A stretch of DNA of 64,000 nucleotides from the NCBI GenBank assembly GCA_001939145.1, contig LSRX01000669.1, forward strand, positions 101,626-165,625. The letters run 5' to 3'. Each line of letters begins with the position of its first letter. Position 1 is the first letter of the stretch. This document shows positions 30,376-41,466 of this stretch, in pieces. The stretch comes from Symbiodinium microadriaticum. Lineage: Eukaryota > Sar > Dinophyceae > Suessiales > Symbiodiniaceae. Both the position numbers and the translations under genes were made by a program. Below the pieces are notes generated by a model, which was not told where the DNA came from, did not search any database, and saw only the letters and a program-made list of their open reading frames with translations.

Positions 30376-30674
30376 GCTTTTTCCAAGGTCAGAGTTTCAG
30401 GCGATGTGAAGAAGCCTGAGGGTGCATAGGGTTAACCCAGAATTACTGTAGGTTCTTAGTCTAAGCCTGCATAGGTACCCCCACAAGCAACTGGGGTTTG
30501 GTAGTTAAAGGGTGGGGTTTAGGGTTTGGGGTCGAGGGTTTACGGATTTGCGGTTTATGGAGACGCCGGGTGAATGTACAGACATGCCTCGTTAGGGTTT
30601 AGGATTTAGGGTTTCAGAACCTTAGAATCCTCAAGTCGACACCAACTCAACGGAAGGGAGCGTGTGTAGTCCAG

Positions 30675-30733
30675 TGGTCTTTCGCAGTAAGCTTTGTAGT
30701 AATCTTGCGAGGATCAGCAGATTTCCCAGTCAG
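30675..30733 (+). CDS. Candidate exon island
   Basis: AG at 30673-30674 and donor AGTCAG|GTACCT bound an open segment. Two frames stay open (FRSKLCSNLARISRFPSQ or a hydrophobic WSFAVSFVVIL reading). Confidence 0.33.
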
Positions 30734-30971
30734 GTACCTAAACCCTACACTCGAAACCCTAAACCGGTTCTTCTTGCAGTTGGGATTGAGGGACTAGGGT
30801 TTCGGCCTCGAAAATGGAAGCGGGCTGAGTCACAAACTCACCAGCAAACCCCATGGCCCTAAATTTCAGACAAGACAAATCGCCTCCAAATTCGATGCCC
30901 AAGACACTGCAACCCCAAAATATAACCTGCGAATATAATGCCCAAAGCCTAAATCCTACAGCCCCTTTCAA

Positions 30972-31002
30972 GGGCGCTGGTGGCAGCTCCCGTGGAGCTG
31001 AC
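30972..31002 (+). CDS. Candidate micro-exon
   Basis: GC-rich 31 bp between CCCCTTTCAAG and the donor GACG|GTGAGG, open as GAGGSSRGAD or ALVAAPVELT. Very short, so support is weak. Confidence 0.2.
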
Positions 31003-31071
31003 GGTGAGGAGGACCGGTCTGGGTGTTACTTTTTTTTCTTTAGGGTTTAGAGTTGTAGGGCCGTAGGGCCT

Positions 31072-31205
31072 AGGACCCTAAATCCAAACCCTAAACCCTA
31101 AACCCTGTAAATCCTAAGTCCTAACTCCTAAACCCTAAACCCTGTAAATCCTACGTCCTAACTCCTAAACCCTAAACCCTGTAAATCCTACGTCCTAACT
31201 CCTAA
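31072..31205 (+). repeat. CCTAAACCCTGTAAATCC tandem repeat into gap
   Basis: A ~41-bp unit (TCCTACGTCCTAACTCCTAA...) repeats about three times and runs into the N gap, so the gap probably hides more of this array. Confidence 0.88.
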
Positions 31206-31952
31206 NNNNNNNNNNNNNNNNNNNNNNNNNNNNNNNNNNNNNNNNNNNNNNNNNNNNNNNNNNNNNNNNNNNNNNNNNNNNNNNNNNNNNNNNNNNNNNN
31301 NNNNNNNNNNNNNNNNNNNNNNNNNNNNNNNNNNNNNNNNNNNNNNNNNNNNNNNNNNNNNNNNNNNNNNNNNNNNNNNNNNNNNNNNNNNNNNNNNNNN
31401 NNNNNNNNNNNNNNNNNNNNNNNNNNNNNNNNNNNNNNNNNNNNNNNNNNNNNNNNNNNNNNNNNNNNNNNNNNNNNNNNNNNNNNNNNNNNNNNNNNNN
31501 NNNNNNNNNNNNNNNNNNNNNNNNNNNNNNNNNNNNNNNNNNNNNNNNNNNNNNNNNNNNNNNNNNNNNNNNNNNNNNNNNNNNNNNNNNNNNNNNNNNN
31601 NNNNNNNNNNNNNNNNNNNNNNNNNNNNNNNNNNNNNNNNNNNNNNNNNNNNNNNNNNNNNNNNNNNNNNNNNNNNNNNNNNNNNNNNNNNNNNNNNNNN
31701 NNNNNNNNNNNNNNNNNNNNNNNNNNNNNNNNNNNNNNNNNNNNNNNNNNNNNNNNNNNNNNNNNNNNNNNNNNNNNNNNNNNNNNNNNNNNNNNNNNNN
31801 NNNNNNNNNNNNNNNNNNNNNNNNNNNNNNNNNNNNNNNNNNNNNNNNNNNNNNNNNNNNNNNNNNNNNNNNNNNNNNNNNNNNNNNNNNNNNNNNNNNN
31901 NNNNNNNNNNNNNNNNNNNNNNNNNNNNNNNNNNNNNNNNNNNNNNNNNNNN
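31206..31952. other. Assembly gap (747 N)
   Basis: Unknown sequence. Left flank is a telomere-like tandem array, right flank an 18-G run (31953-31970). Open frames drawn through it are meaningless. Confidence 0.99.
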
Positions 31953-31970
31953 GGGGGGGGGGGGGGGGGG

Positions 31971-33345
31971 CATTTTCTGTTTTGACTGTATGTTTGGAAG
32001 GACTTGGATTTCGGGGAGTGTAAGTGTCAAGACCTTCACACAAAATGGAAATCCAAAGACATGGGAAAAAGATGGAGCAAGCACGAAGCCAAGACCAGCA
32101 TAAAACGCAATACGAACATCAGTACCATGGTAGAAAGCACGCGCGCAAACGCACTCACACCACATCTGACATATATGATGTGAACACGCATCACCATCAT
32201 GGCAAGATGGCAACAACCAACTCAGAGTCCGATTGTCGCGCTTGAAATTTGATTAGTTGATTTTTAGTTGTTCGTTTTGTTTCTTCAGTCTGCCCTTATT
32301 GAGTTTTGCGCTTCATTCGAACGATGATCCAATGCCGTCGTCATTTGGCGCGCCTTCTAACCACACAGACCCCCTCCCAAACAGTTCCCTGCTGCGATTC
32401 GGATCTAGAACAGTTTACAATGTCGCGTTGCTTTGATCCTTGAATCAACATGGCCAGCTAGTCAGAAGCGACGTCATGCCTCAAGCTCCCGTTTGGATAG
32501 GGATAAGTGAATACGGTGTTAGAAATGTAGACTTTAGATAAACCAATCTAGTTAACTGAATATTCATATTCCTTTTGCTACTGTTATGATTATGACTGTT
32601 ATTGATTTTATGGTTATTATTCCGGTTATGATGGTGAATCTAATCATTCTTATTGTTAGTACTCTTACTATTGTTCTTCCTGTTGTTACTTATATACATA
32701 TATATATATATATACATGTACACACACATATGCGTATATACATATATACATGCTGCTTATGTGTTGTGGCTGTTGGCATATGTTTCCAGGCTGGGAGCTT
32801 CATGGCTATGCTAACTACGTTTTGCATTGCTTGTTGCAGCTCTGGTAAATTAACGTCCAAGTGCCTTCTGAACCGTCAACTCTTGAACCGCTAGAATCCG
32901 CTAGAAGCCGCATGAGCCCAAAACCCTACAGGGCCTGAATAATTGACAATAAAATTTAGGAGTTCCTGATTTCAACATCGTATATATATAATATATAAAT
33001 ATTTATGTATGTATTTCTTGATTTTTTATATACACCCCAGAATTTAGTTTTTCAAGGCTCCTATGTTAGTTCTTGGTGGTGAGGACTCCGGGACGACGAC
33101 ACTGCGGAATGTGGAAGTTGAGGACGTCACTTTGAAGCTGCTTTCCTGAATCGGAGCTGCCTTCCGGACCAACAGGAACTCGAGAAATCCCCATGTCACC
33201 TAGATGGTGTGGTGGAAACCCTAACCTGGGGCCCTTATTATCAGGATCCCATGATTTAGCATTGTGTGCTAGGGCTCCATGTTTTCTGAAACTCCAATGT
33301 TGTGGTCTGAACAATTGCTACCAGTCTCTCCCTTATTGTCCCTAT
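31971..33345. other. Repeat-free AT-richer segment
   Basis: No TTTAGGG/CCCTAAA words for about 1.3 kb (a single AAACCCTA at 32922). Both strands have 60-100 codon open frames near 32024-32245, 32586-32894 and 33066-33314 without recognisable motifs. Includes a CACAT/TA tract at 32700-32750. No gene called. Confidence 0.5.
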
Positions 33346-33453
33346 ATGTATATATATATATATATATATGTATATACACACATGTATACACATATACGTA
33401 TACATGTGTACGTATGTACATATATACATATACATATAGCTACATATACATAT

Positions 33454-33485
<32 letters not shown>

Positions 33486-33645
33486 CTATACATACATACA
33501 GATATATATACACATACGTATATACATATATACATATACAGAGGTATGTACATATATACATATATACATGTATACCTATCTACATATATACTCAAACGCA
33601 TATGTATACATATATGCATATATATATATATATATATATACAGCC
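33346..33645 (+). repeat. TA/TACA compound microsatellite, 300 bp
   Basis: TATATATATG, CATATACATA and CACATACACA units. Produces Y/I/T ORFs on both strands that are not genes. Confidence 0.95.
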
Positions 33646-33858
33646 ATACTCTAAGATGCCCCAAACCTTCTTCAAGTGACTGGGGCTCGCTTTCAGGGTC
33701 GAGGGCTTGTGTAAGAATGTCACAAGAAGAGCTGCAATGTTCCCCATGAATGGGTCTCAAGTGGGGTAATTATCCCTAAACCCCAAAGCCTAACTCCGAG
33801 GGAGTTTGGGGTGGAGTTTAAGAGGGCGAGTTTTAGGGTTTAGGGTTTTGCTAGCCAG

Positions 33859-33958
33859 GTTTGCCTCCTACCTGCTGGCGGGCTGTGGGCCGCGTGCGAT
33901 GGCGCCAGATATCCATTACGACAACTTCGAGGACCCCCATGACTCCAGTGGGGCTTTT
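33859..33958 (+). CDS. Candidate exon island with both splice sites
   Basis: Acceptor TGCTAGCCAG and donor GCTTTT|GTAAGG bound about 100 bp open as RFASYLLAGCG, then MAPDIHYDNFEDPHDS. One of the best candidates; product unknown. Confidence 0.48.
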
Positions 33959-34264
33959 GTAAGGGTTCTACTGTGGCTCCATAATGGTTCATATGGTTTC
34001 TATCGGGTTCTATGATGGTGTTGTTATGGTTGCTTAAGGACTGTTATCTGCCCAATGCCCCTGAGCAACAAGGTTCCATATTCATAGCCTAGTTCATAGC
34101 CTAGGTATATAGGGTTTATGGTGTAACTAAGGATCACCACGACAATCGAAGGAAGATGCCTTGATTAAGGTTCTATATTCCTAAGACCCTTACCGCTCTT
34201 TTTATCTACGGTCTTTTCCTTTATGAAGTGGTTTGGCGCAGCAACTCATAAACCCAAAGCCCAG

Positions 34265-34317
34265 AGGAAGCGATGGAGGCATCAGCTACGACCTCGTCGT
34301 TGATACCCTTGTCGCTT
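34265..34317 (+). CDS. Candidate C-terminal exon island
   Basis: After CCCAGAG, open as GSDGGISYDLVVDTLVA then TGA. An alternative frame starts MEASATTSSLIPLSLD. Frame not resolved. Confidence 0.25.
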
Positions 34318-34735
34318 GATATCGCATCCGTGCTTTGCAGGGTTTAGGGTTTAGTTTGGTGCTTATCCGCGAAGGCTCAAATAAATAATGGCCCTAGTTG
34401 CATTTGTCAGCGTGGTCTTGGACCCCAAGCCTTGAACTATGAGCCCTCGAAGCCTCCGAATACGGGTCACCTCCGCTGTCTGTGGTCTACTACAACATGT
34501 ATGAAGTACTTGCAGCGGTAATTGACTTAGCACAGGCGGCTTACTTTCCCGATTCGTGAATCAAACGTGCGTCCCAGTAGCAACCGGACGAATTCGGCTT
34601 GTGAACCCCGCCCTGCAATTCATTCGCAAACCCGAAACCCTAAGCCCCTAAATCCCCACATGGGTTTTCAGATCAGAAACCGCTGGACGCTAGGCCTAAG
34701 CCCTTAACTTAACATAAGCCTGAAGACCCTCAGCC

Positions 34736-34843
34736 GGGTTCCTGATAAGGAACTCATTATTCCTAGTTTCACAAAATGGGATCTATTGTAAATATCGGGG
34801 TTTCCTTATGATGATAACTTAAGGTAAAGTCCCTAGCAAGAAC
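34736..34843 (+). repeat. Hairpin family J, diverged copy
   Basis: GGGTTCCTGATAAGGAACTC...ATCTATTGTAAATA...TGATAACTTAAGG...CAAGAAC; loop conserved, arms worn. Confidence 0.6.
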
Positions 34844-34881
34844 AAAGATAGCTCTTCTAACCCTCGATCCTGAACCTCTAT

Positions 34882-34933
34882 AACTTCTCCCTGGGCGAAG
34901 ACACCTGCACTTTACCAACAAGCGATCAGTTCG
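34882..34933 (+). CDS. Candidate exon island
   Basis: Open as NFSLGEDTCTLPTSDQF, ending G|GTGTAG. No clear pyrimidine tract upstream (CTGAACCTCTAT). Confidence 0.35.
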
Positions 34934-35287
34934 GTGTAGGATGTATGGACTCAGGGCTTCCGGGATTTAGGTTTTATATCAGGGGGTTCGGATCCAGAAT
35001 GTCGGGGTCTGGGGTAAGGTTTAGGGTTTAGGGTGCCGAAGCTAACCAATCTAGTTGGTGTTTTGTTCGACCGGCTTTTTGGTAAGGATCCTAAAGCAAG
35101 CAAGGCCTCCAGGAAAAGACTTGATGTATAGTTTAAGTAATGAATAAACATATAGCTACTATGCCCTATACCTACGTTCGTCCCCTTATTGTAGAACGAT
35201 CATACACCCCAAATAAGACAAATTCTTGCAACTATTAACCGTCCTACAGTCTATCCTTACGAGAGGGATTTTACAAGCAACAGCAAG

Positions 35288-35372
35288 AACTACCCTAAAC
35301 CCTAAACCCTTAACCCTAACCCCTAAATCCTAAACCCTAAATCCTAAGCCCGTAACGCTAAACCCTATAAAC
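35288..35372 (+). repeat. CCCTAAA tract
   Basis: ACCCTAAACCCTAAACCC and CCTAAATCC words just left of the island at 35401. Confidence 0.88.
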
Positions 35373-35400
35373 CTACATGGCGGGTGGGTCGAAGCCCCAG

Positions 35401-35460
35401 GCTCATCCTGACCTTAGTGGAGAGCGTGCTTGCAAGTCTCCTCGGCAGGCAGCAGCGCAG
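35401..35460 (+). CDS. Candidate exon island
   Basis: Acceptor GAAGCCCCAG, then LILTLVESVLASLLGRQQ, a hydrophobic helix, to CGCAG|GGTTTG. C-rich repeats lie to the left. Confidence 0.35.
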
Positions 35461-35567
35461 GGTTTGGCTTCAAGGTGGTGTCGGGTCCCTTTTAGGCCTA
35501 ACCCTCAACCCTAAACCCCGAACCCTAAACTAGAAGGAGCTTTCAGAAGGAGGTGTCGGGTTCCTTC

Positions 35568-35739
35568 TACTATAGGGGCCTTAATGATTAGAATAGGGTT
35601 TTCGGGGTTCCTTATTATAATTATAGTACATTATACCCCAAAACCCTTTTCTACAAGACATCTTCAGTAATACTCGCTTCAGACATCTGTCCGCATGTAC
35701 CCCAAAACCCTATTCGAATTATTAAGGCTCCTACATCAG
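35568..35739 (+). repeat. Hairpin family I, interrupted copy
   Basis: GGGGCCTTAATGATTAGAAT... pairs with ...ATTCGAATTATTAAGGCTCC. The right arm start (ACCCCAAAACCCT) is present twice, at 35635 and 35698, with ~60 bp of unrelated sequence between. Confidence 0.72.
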
Positions 35740-35889
35740 GCTTGCTAGAAGGGCTCCTGTGTATGGGTAGCATCAGAGGTTTCGGGGACTCCGGGTTAGG
35801 GGTTGCTGAAAGGGGCATTTTGGCCAGGGCTTGTCGGTCTACGGGATGCTGGCGGTTCAAGAAGACTGAGGGCCTGTGTAATTCTGGGT

Positions 35890-35965
35890 AGGGTTTGGGG
35901 TTTAGGGTTTCGGGTTTACAGTTTAGGTTTAGGGTTTGGGGTTTAGGGTTTAGGGCTGAGGGTTC
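35890..35965 (+). repeat. TTTAGGG block
   Basis: GGTTTGGGGTTTAGGGTTTC repeats. Confidence 0.85.
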
Positions 35966-35999
35966 TGGAGTACCATGCCTGATTTTTTTTTGTGGCCCG

Positions 36000-36160
36000 T
36001 TCCGTCGAGGAAGCATTATATGACTTGAACGTCTATGCATGTTTGTGCCTTTTGTTCTCCCTGGGACGACTTCAAAGGCCAGAGCAACACTAGGTCTGGG
36101 GTTTCTGAGCAAATTTGCAACACTATCTCTGCAGTTCCTCGGTAAGCGTCTACCGTACTC
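36000..36160 (-). CDS. Possible minus-strand exon
   Basis: An uninterrupted minus reading includes SVALAFEVVPGRTKG and HRRSSHIMLPRR in a segment free of telomere-like repeats. It is basic and plausible, but no splice sites are evident. Confidence 0.22.
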
Positions 36161-36740
36161 CAAAACGGTTGTAATATCTATACTCAGGGTTTAGGGTTTT
36201 GGATTTAGGGTTAACCTATACATATAATACATGTATATACAGATCGGTGCCGCAGCAGTCTCCTTAGTCAACTTCCCGTTGCCGGGATCCCGCTGAACAC
36301 TGAGTAGCTAGGTTTAGGGTCTAACTAGTAAGAAAAGAATCTAAGAAGGTTCAGGGTCTAATTAGTTTGGGTTTAGGTTTCGTCACATGAGTAAAGGTCT
36401 TTCAAACACAAGAGCTTGTTCAATCCTAGTCCGTCAACTCTTCCACGGTAGACTTTACGAAAATTTCTAGAAGCGCCCAATGATGAAAGGTTCTGTGACC
36501 CTCCGGGTTTGCTTTGATGTTCACGGGTGCACCTCGTCTGGGAGCGTTTAAAGGTCTAGGGGGTTTAGTAGCCAGGGTTTAGGTTAACCTCAGGGTTTTG
36601 TCTTTATGAAGAGAGGATTCTGCCTGGTCCTTTGGGTTTAGCGGAGCATGTTTATGGGCTACAGCCCAAAATGCCACTAAATCGTCATAAACCTTCACCC
36701 GAGTCGATCCTTACACACCTGACCAAAAGTCATCCTGAAG
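36161..36740. other. No gene recognised
   Basis: Scattered GGTTTAGGG words and unique DNA; nothing supported. Confidence 0.4.
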
Positions 36741-37012
36741 GCTTAACAGACCCCTTGTAAGCTAAACTCTACACCCGAAACTACCGTGTGACAACCCTGA
36801 ACCCCGGAATCCTCACTCCATGTGAGCCGGAAGTAAAGTATCCGGAGTTCCAACAACGTCAAGCCGAAGCCCCAAAGCCCTATCGAAGACGGCTTAGGGA
36901 TTTTGGGGTTCAGGGTTAGAAGGCCTATGAGCTCTGTAAGCCCAGACCCAAGAAACCTTGATACTAGGCTGATGCATGCTAGTGCAGGGTCGGAAGACTT
37001 TGTCATTTCTCC

Positions 37013-37075
37013 TTATAGTCCATTTAGATTGCTGTAGCGTACTCCCGCGAACAAGCAGTTCCAGCATGAAGGCAC
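37013..37075 (-). CDS. Possible minus-strand exon
   Basis: After GATACAAG on the minus strand, open as GAFMLELLVRGSTLQQSK. Protein-like, but no consensus donor. Confidence 0.25.
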   Translation of the reverse strand: MPSCWNCLFAGVRYSNLNGL

Positions 37076-37332
37076 CTTGTATCACATGGGTTTTTTGCAT
37101 CTTAAGAGCCTCTCAGTGGCATCGGTCCTTTTGCAGAGCCGTGTAGGCTCCGGAAAGATGGAATGGACAGTGATAAAATTGGGGCGAAGGGTTTAGGGTT
37201 TTCAGTTTAAGGAAGCCGCAGTCGATTTGCAGGGAACATCCCCCAGTCACTTTGAGTTCCTATGAAGGTGGGATGGCTTTGCGCTAGACCCTAAGCCCTA
37301 AACCCCTAAGCCCTAAACCCTAAGCCCTAACC

Positions 37333-37422
37333 CCCTGGAGCAGCGTTGCAGAGGCAAGCAACGCAGACGATCTTGTCTGCGACTTCTGGATTGGCATTTG
37401 GGACTTCCCTGGATCCGAGCGG
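37333..37422 (+). CDS. Candidate exon island
   Basis: Open as SSVAEASNADDLVCDFW, then IGIWDFPGSE. Flanked directly by CCCTAAA (37288-37332) and TTTAGGG (from 37420). Composition is clearly coding-like; product unknown. Confidence 0.4.
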
Positions 37423-37580
37423 TTTAGGGGTTTAGGGTTTAGGGTTTTAGGGTTTAGGGTTGAGGGTTTGGGTTTAGGGTTTAGGGCTTTAGGGTTTAGG
37501 GGTTTAGGGGGTAGGGTTTTGGGTTTAGGGTTTAGAGTTTAGGGTGTGGGGGGTTTAGGGTTTAGGGTTCAGGGTTTAGC
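37420..37580 (+). repeat. Dense TTTAGGG array
   Basis: About 160 bp of nearly pure GGTTTAGGG/GGTTTAGGGG units, directly right of the island at 37333. Confidence 0.93.
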
Positions 37581-38256
37581 GGGGTTTCTACAAGGGTTCT
37601 GAAAGAGGCATGCTATAAGGGCTGCTGTAAAGTTTCAAGAAGTCTTAATTGGTAGCTGAGTAGGTTAGCCGTTCTCCTGAGGTGCCAACTTCTATATGGG
37701 TTCTAGCACGTGTTAGAGTTCAGGAGCAAATAATCTTAGTATACAACATGCCAAACGCATTGTTTTTTTGTATTACCTGCTCAAAATAGATAAACGAGGG
37801 GGCTGCATAGGGGGCTGAACAAGGGCTTTGGGTTCAGTACGATTTTGAATTTGTATTTTTGTAGACCCCTGAGTTGTTTTAATCCGTCGAGTCTTTAGGT
37901 CTTGGTTTGCAAGTGACCAACAAGTTCCTGCTTGGGTTCGGGGCGGGGTGGTTTCGTTTTGAGGACGTGCGGGTTGAGGGTCACAAAATCCTAGGTTTCA
38001 GGATTTTGGGGGTTTTGATGGTCAATCGAGATAAGAGGACACTTGGTTAATTAGTATTTTCGTAATTTGGGCACGGCTTGAGGGTTGTATGAAAAACTGT
38101 TCCATCAGAAGGGCTGTGAGGGTAGTAGAGTCTTGGCTCCCAAAGACACCGCTCAGGTCAGGTTAGTCATGGACGCGATCTGCCACTTAGCCTCTCGGCC
38201 AGTCATGTGGGTAGTTCTCTAAGTTGCGGTCCTTACCGACTAATTAGTTTCGGATT
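37581..38256. other. No gene recognised
   Basis: Unique AT-moderate DNA. 38207-38232 is a lone family H arm (GTGGGTAGTTCTCTAAGTTG). Confidence 0.4.
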
Positions 38257-38352
38257 TGGGGTTTATAGGGCTTAGGGTTGAGGGTTTATAGGGTTCAGGC
38301 TTAGGGTTTATAGGGCTGAGGGTTGAGGGTTTATAGGGCTATATGGCTTAGA
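38257..38352 (+). repeat. GGGTTTATAGGGCTTAGG tandem
   Basis: Three to four copies of a ~27-bp telomere-like unit. Confidence 0.85.
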
Positions 38353-38734
38353 GGGTTTTGTTCGAGCCTTGGATTTGGATTCCTGTCGTGGGAGTGTGGG
38401 ATGGCTTCCTCTTGTTGGTCGCATCTCTTCGACACCAAACGAACAACACATGATAAGCGAGTTATGAACACTTCAGAAAACATGCAGGACACTCAAATCC
38501 TAAACCGACAAACTTCAAAAGCCTGAACCCAAACCGTAGTGGGAGCCTGTAACAGAAGGCTTAAACTACACGCCCAGAACCTCCTTAGAATTATAATCGC
38601 CTTGAGAGCACGAAATCCGAAACAGTAAAGATTGGAACCTCAATGCTGGACCCTTGGGTCTGTAAGCCCCACTAAAGCCTGAACCCTAAACTCGAAACCG
38701 TTACACCCCAGGCCCAGAAGAACTCTCCTCCACA

Positions 38735-38813
38735 GGCAGCGCTGTTGGCCTATTGCTTGGAAAATGTCTTCTGCCGCTGCTGCCGTGGCCGAGCACTTCA
38801 GCTGAAGACGAAA
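38735..38813 (+). CDS. Candidate exon island
   Basis: Acceptor CTCTCCTCCACAG, then LLAYCLENVFCRCCRGRAL, then AAA|GTAGGG. Cys/Arg-rich. C-rich repeats on the left, G-rich on the right. Another frame is also open, so the frame is tentative. Confidence 0.42.
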
Positions 38814-38934
38814 GTAGGGTTCAGGGTTTAGGGGCTTAAGTTTCTAGAGTTAGGGCCATTTAAGGGCGCTATGAAAGGGTGACCCGGGGCCCTGTTGTCC
38901 TGGCAGGGTTTTCAAGTACAGGGCTTAGGGCGAG

Positions 38935-39245
38935 GTTTGGGTTCTAAACCCTAAACGCTAAATCCGAAGCAACCCCGAAACCCTAAACCCTAAACCCGAA
39001 ACTCGAAACCCTAAAGCCTTACGAAATAGAAGGCGCTTCTTTTTCATTTGAGCTTGAGGGATATGGGCTTCTTTAGGGCTGGACCTTGAAGAGCTTCCAA
39101 ATTCAGGGGTACCTCCCCATCTAGGGTTTAGGGTTTAGGGTTTAAGGGTTTAGCAGACTACATTGTATGTCGGAATTTATTCTTTGAGCTTGAGGGATAT
39201 GGGCTTGGTTTAGGGTTTAGGGTTTAGCAGACTAGATGTGGGAAA
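38935..39245. repeat. Strand-switching telomere-like tract
   Basis: CCCTAAA/CCCGAAA at 38945-39020, then TTTAGGG at 39123-39150. GAGCTTGAGGGATATGGGCT occurs twice (39050, 39187), each followed by TTTAGGG, so this is a small duplicated unit. Confidence 0.78.
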
Positions 39246-39990
39246 ATGTTGGCACACCTTCGCCGGAGTTTGCTGTAAGCCCATTGCCACAAGTCTTCGC
39301 TTCAAACAGCTGCAGGAAAGAGAAGCCTGAGCAACGTACCCTATAGGTACATAACAGAATTCACTTGCTTAGAGCTTAAGGTCACGTACGCTTGAAGAGA
39401 TAAGCGGGCTTCTATGGGGTACACCTTAAAGCCAACTTGGCCGAAGACCCAAAACACAAAGCCCCTGTAAAGCTATCTGATTGTTTGGTTTTGGTTTAGG
39501 GATGTAGGGTTTAGGGCTGAGGGTTTCAGCGATGTTCTACCATGCAATTTTCTGGCTTGGGGGTCTAGGGTTTAGGGTTTAGGGTTTGCATGTATTATGC
39601 CTTGTGATACACGCAAGAGTTGGAGCCAATACCTTAGCAAGTCTCTCAAAGCCTGCTAGCCAAGAGGAGCCTTCCGCTATCCGCGAAAGAAAGAGCTCGG
39701 CGAAACTCGAGGCGGGGTGATTTAGTTTCCCCCAAGCACTGAACGATCAGAAATGTAGAGTTTCGAAACGGTATACACTGCACCGTATGGGGTTGGAAAA
39801 GGTTAACCAACAAGGACATAAGTAGACTAAAATTAAAAAAGAGTCTTATAGCTAGACCTGGAAACAGTAGGGAATGTTGTGGAAGGTTTTGGGATTCCAA
39901 CCCCTATGCCAATGCTACTCCCCAAAACAAGGGCCCCCGAGCCCTGCAGATGTTGCCTAGTAGGTAGGAGTTGATTGCAATACCCAGACC
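39246..39990. other. No gene confidently recognised
   Basis: 39600-39900 is repeat-free and open on the minus strand for 84 codons, but lacks motifs and splice context. Confidence 0.4.
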
Positions 39991-40104
39991 TACTTGGAGG
40001 TTCATGGGTAGGTATAAGTAGGGGTATAAGTAGGGTAACTATAGTTATAGCCCATATTAAAGGACCTATAACCCTACCTATAACTACCAATGAACCTCGA
40101 AGTA
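39991..40104 (+). repeat. Hairpin family B, copy
   Basis: TACTTGGAGGTTCATGGGTA pairs with TACCAATGAACCTCGAAGTA; internal arms ATAAGTAGGGTAACTATAG. Confidence 0.85.
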
Positions 40105-40128
40105 AAGCCCTAAACCCTAAACCCTCAG

Positions 40129-40246
40129 TCGGAGTTCTCTGGAGCGGAGACCATCCGCAGTGCAGGACAAGCGAGCGCAAAGCCAGGCAGCCGAACGCCG
40201 CCGGCTCTTTCAATGCTTCTCAGGCGGCTCGCCTTAAAGCAGCTTT
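40129..40246 (+). CDS. Candidate exon island
   Basis: After AACCCTCAG, open in two frames (DHPQCRTSERKARQPNA, or SEFSGAETIRSAGQASA). CCCTAAA on the left, TTTAGGG-type on the right. Confidence 0.33.
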
Positions 40247-40258
40247 GTTTGGGCTTGG

Positions 40259-40500
40259 GGTTCTGGGTTTAGGGTTTCGTTTGGGGGTTTATTTAGGGTT
40301 TATTCAGGTTTTACTTTTGGGCTTTGGGTTTGCGGTTTAGAGTTTAGCTTGGGGTTTATTTAGGGTCTATTCAGGTTTTATTTTTATGTACCTGCCACCC
40401 AAGGAATCTACCGTTTTTTGGACTTCTGTAGCGAAAATCAGTAGTAAGGAACCCCGAAAAAGGGCAGGACTTATGGGGTCCAGGTGGGGTTTAGGGTTGA
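40259..40500 (+). repeat. G-rich telomere-like tract
   Basis: GGGTTTAGGG and TTTATTTAGGGT(T/C)TATTCAGG occur twice (about 40290 and 40357). Confidence 0.72.
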
Positions 40501-40925
40501 GGAGCATCGCAAGCTTTGTTATTACATGGGTTGTTTAAGGTTTTTGGCAGGTTTTTGAGTAGTTGCCGTTAGGTTTAAAGCATGTGGCCTATTTAGGCCG
40601 CTTAGGCTACATGGTTTTGGGGCTGTTTCAGGTTAGGGTTTCGGGTGTAGATTTAAACCATATCGCATTTCAAGGTTCTACTCTTGGGGTCCTTGAAAAG
40701 GAGTTGGTTGCACTCGAATCGAAGGTGAGTGGGGCTGAGAAAGTCGTCTTGTCATATGGCTGTAGGGTTTAAATTCTATTCTAGGATTAGGGGTTATCAT
40801 GTTTTTTTTTGAGGGCATTGAACAATAAGACCCAATCAGCCAACCATCAGCCATGTTGCGGGTCTGAATAAACTATTCATACTTCTTTTCAGTCCTCAGG
40901 GTTCCTCGCCGTTGCTATACTGCAG

Positions 40926-41027
40926 TACGGTTGATGATACAAATCCTGCATTGCCCATAACAAGGTTTATGCCATAATCACCATAGTTTAGGGTCCTTAA
41001 GGTAATGCAGTTTTTTATCATCAACAG
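40926..41027 (+). repeat. Hairpin family D, copy 2
   Basis: TACGGTTGATGATACAAATC and ...TTATCATCAACAG, loop CATAACAAGGTTTATGCC. Confidence 0.83.
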
Positions 41028-41099
41028 AATTTCCTAAAGCCGGAACTGCCTTCTGACTGCTAGGCCGCTATATAGAAGATGCAGTTCTTGCGGATTTCT

Positions 41100-41260
41100 G
41101 GATTTGGGCTCCCCGAAGAGCCCAACATCTTAAATGACAGTATAAATGTCGGAACCTGATTAAGAAACCTTATGTCTTTATTCGGGCTCTTTATAAGTTT
41201 CCTAACATTTTGGTGATGTAGGGCCGGGTTTTCTAAATCAGGGTCCTACATTACCCTAGG
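41100..41260 (+). repeat. Possible further hairpin
   Basis: GGAACCTGATTAAGAAACC...and GTTTCCTAACATTTTGGTGATGTAGG... TCTAAATCAGGGTCC show partial inverse complementarity (CCTGATT/AATCAGG). Single instance. Confidence 0.35.
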
Positions 41261-41466
41261 CCGTAAACCCGAAAAAAGCCCAATGCCTCAAGCCTCAATC
41301 CCAGACTTTAAAGGTGATACTGGGGTCAGTGCTGAGCGACACTTGCTTCCTTGCGGTTCTGCGCAGTTCACAGCCGGCCTCAGAGTTTACAGAAAGGCTT
41401 TTGGGATAGCTTGAACCCGAAGCTTTTCGGGTTTAGGGTTTAGGTGTTGTAGTGAACCCCAAATCT

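Noticed and set aside
31188..32216. Two long minus-strand open frames across the first gap
   Set aside because: They consist mainly of N-derived X residues plus a poly(C) run; artefacts. The same applies to 51316-51857.
33193..33760. Several 100-156-codon Y/I/T/H-rich ORFs
   Set aside because: Encoded by the TA/TACA microsatellite; open on both strands for that reason alone.
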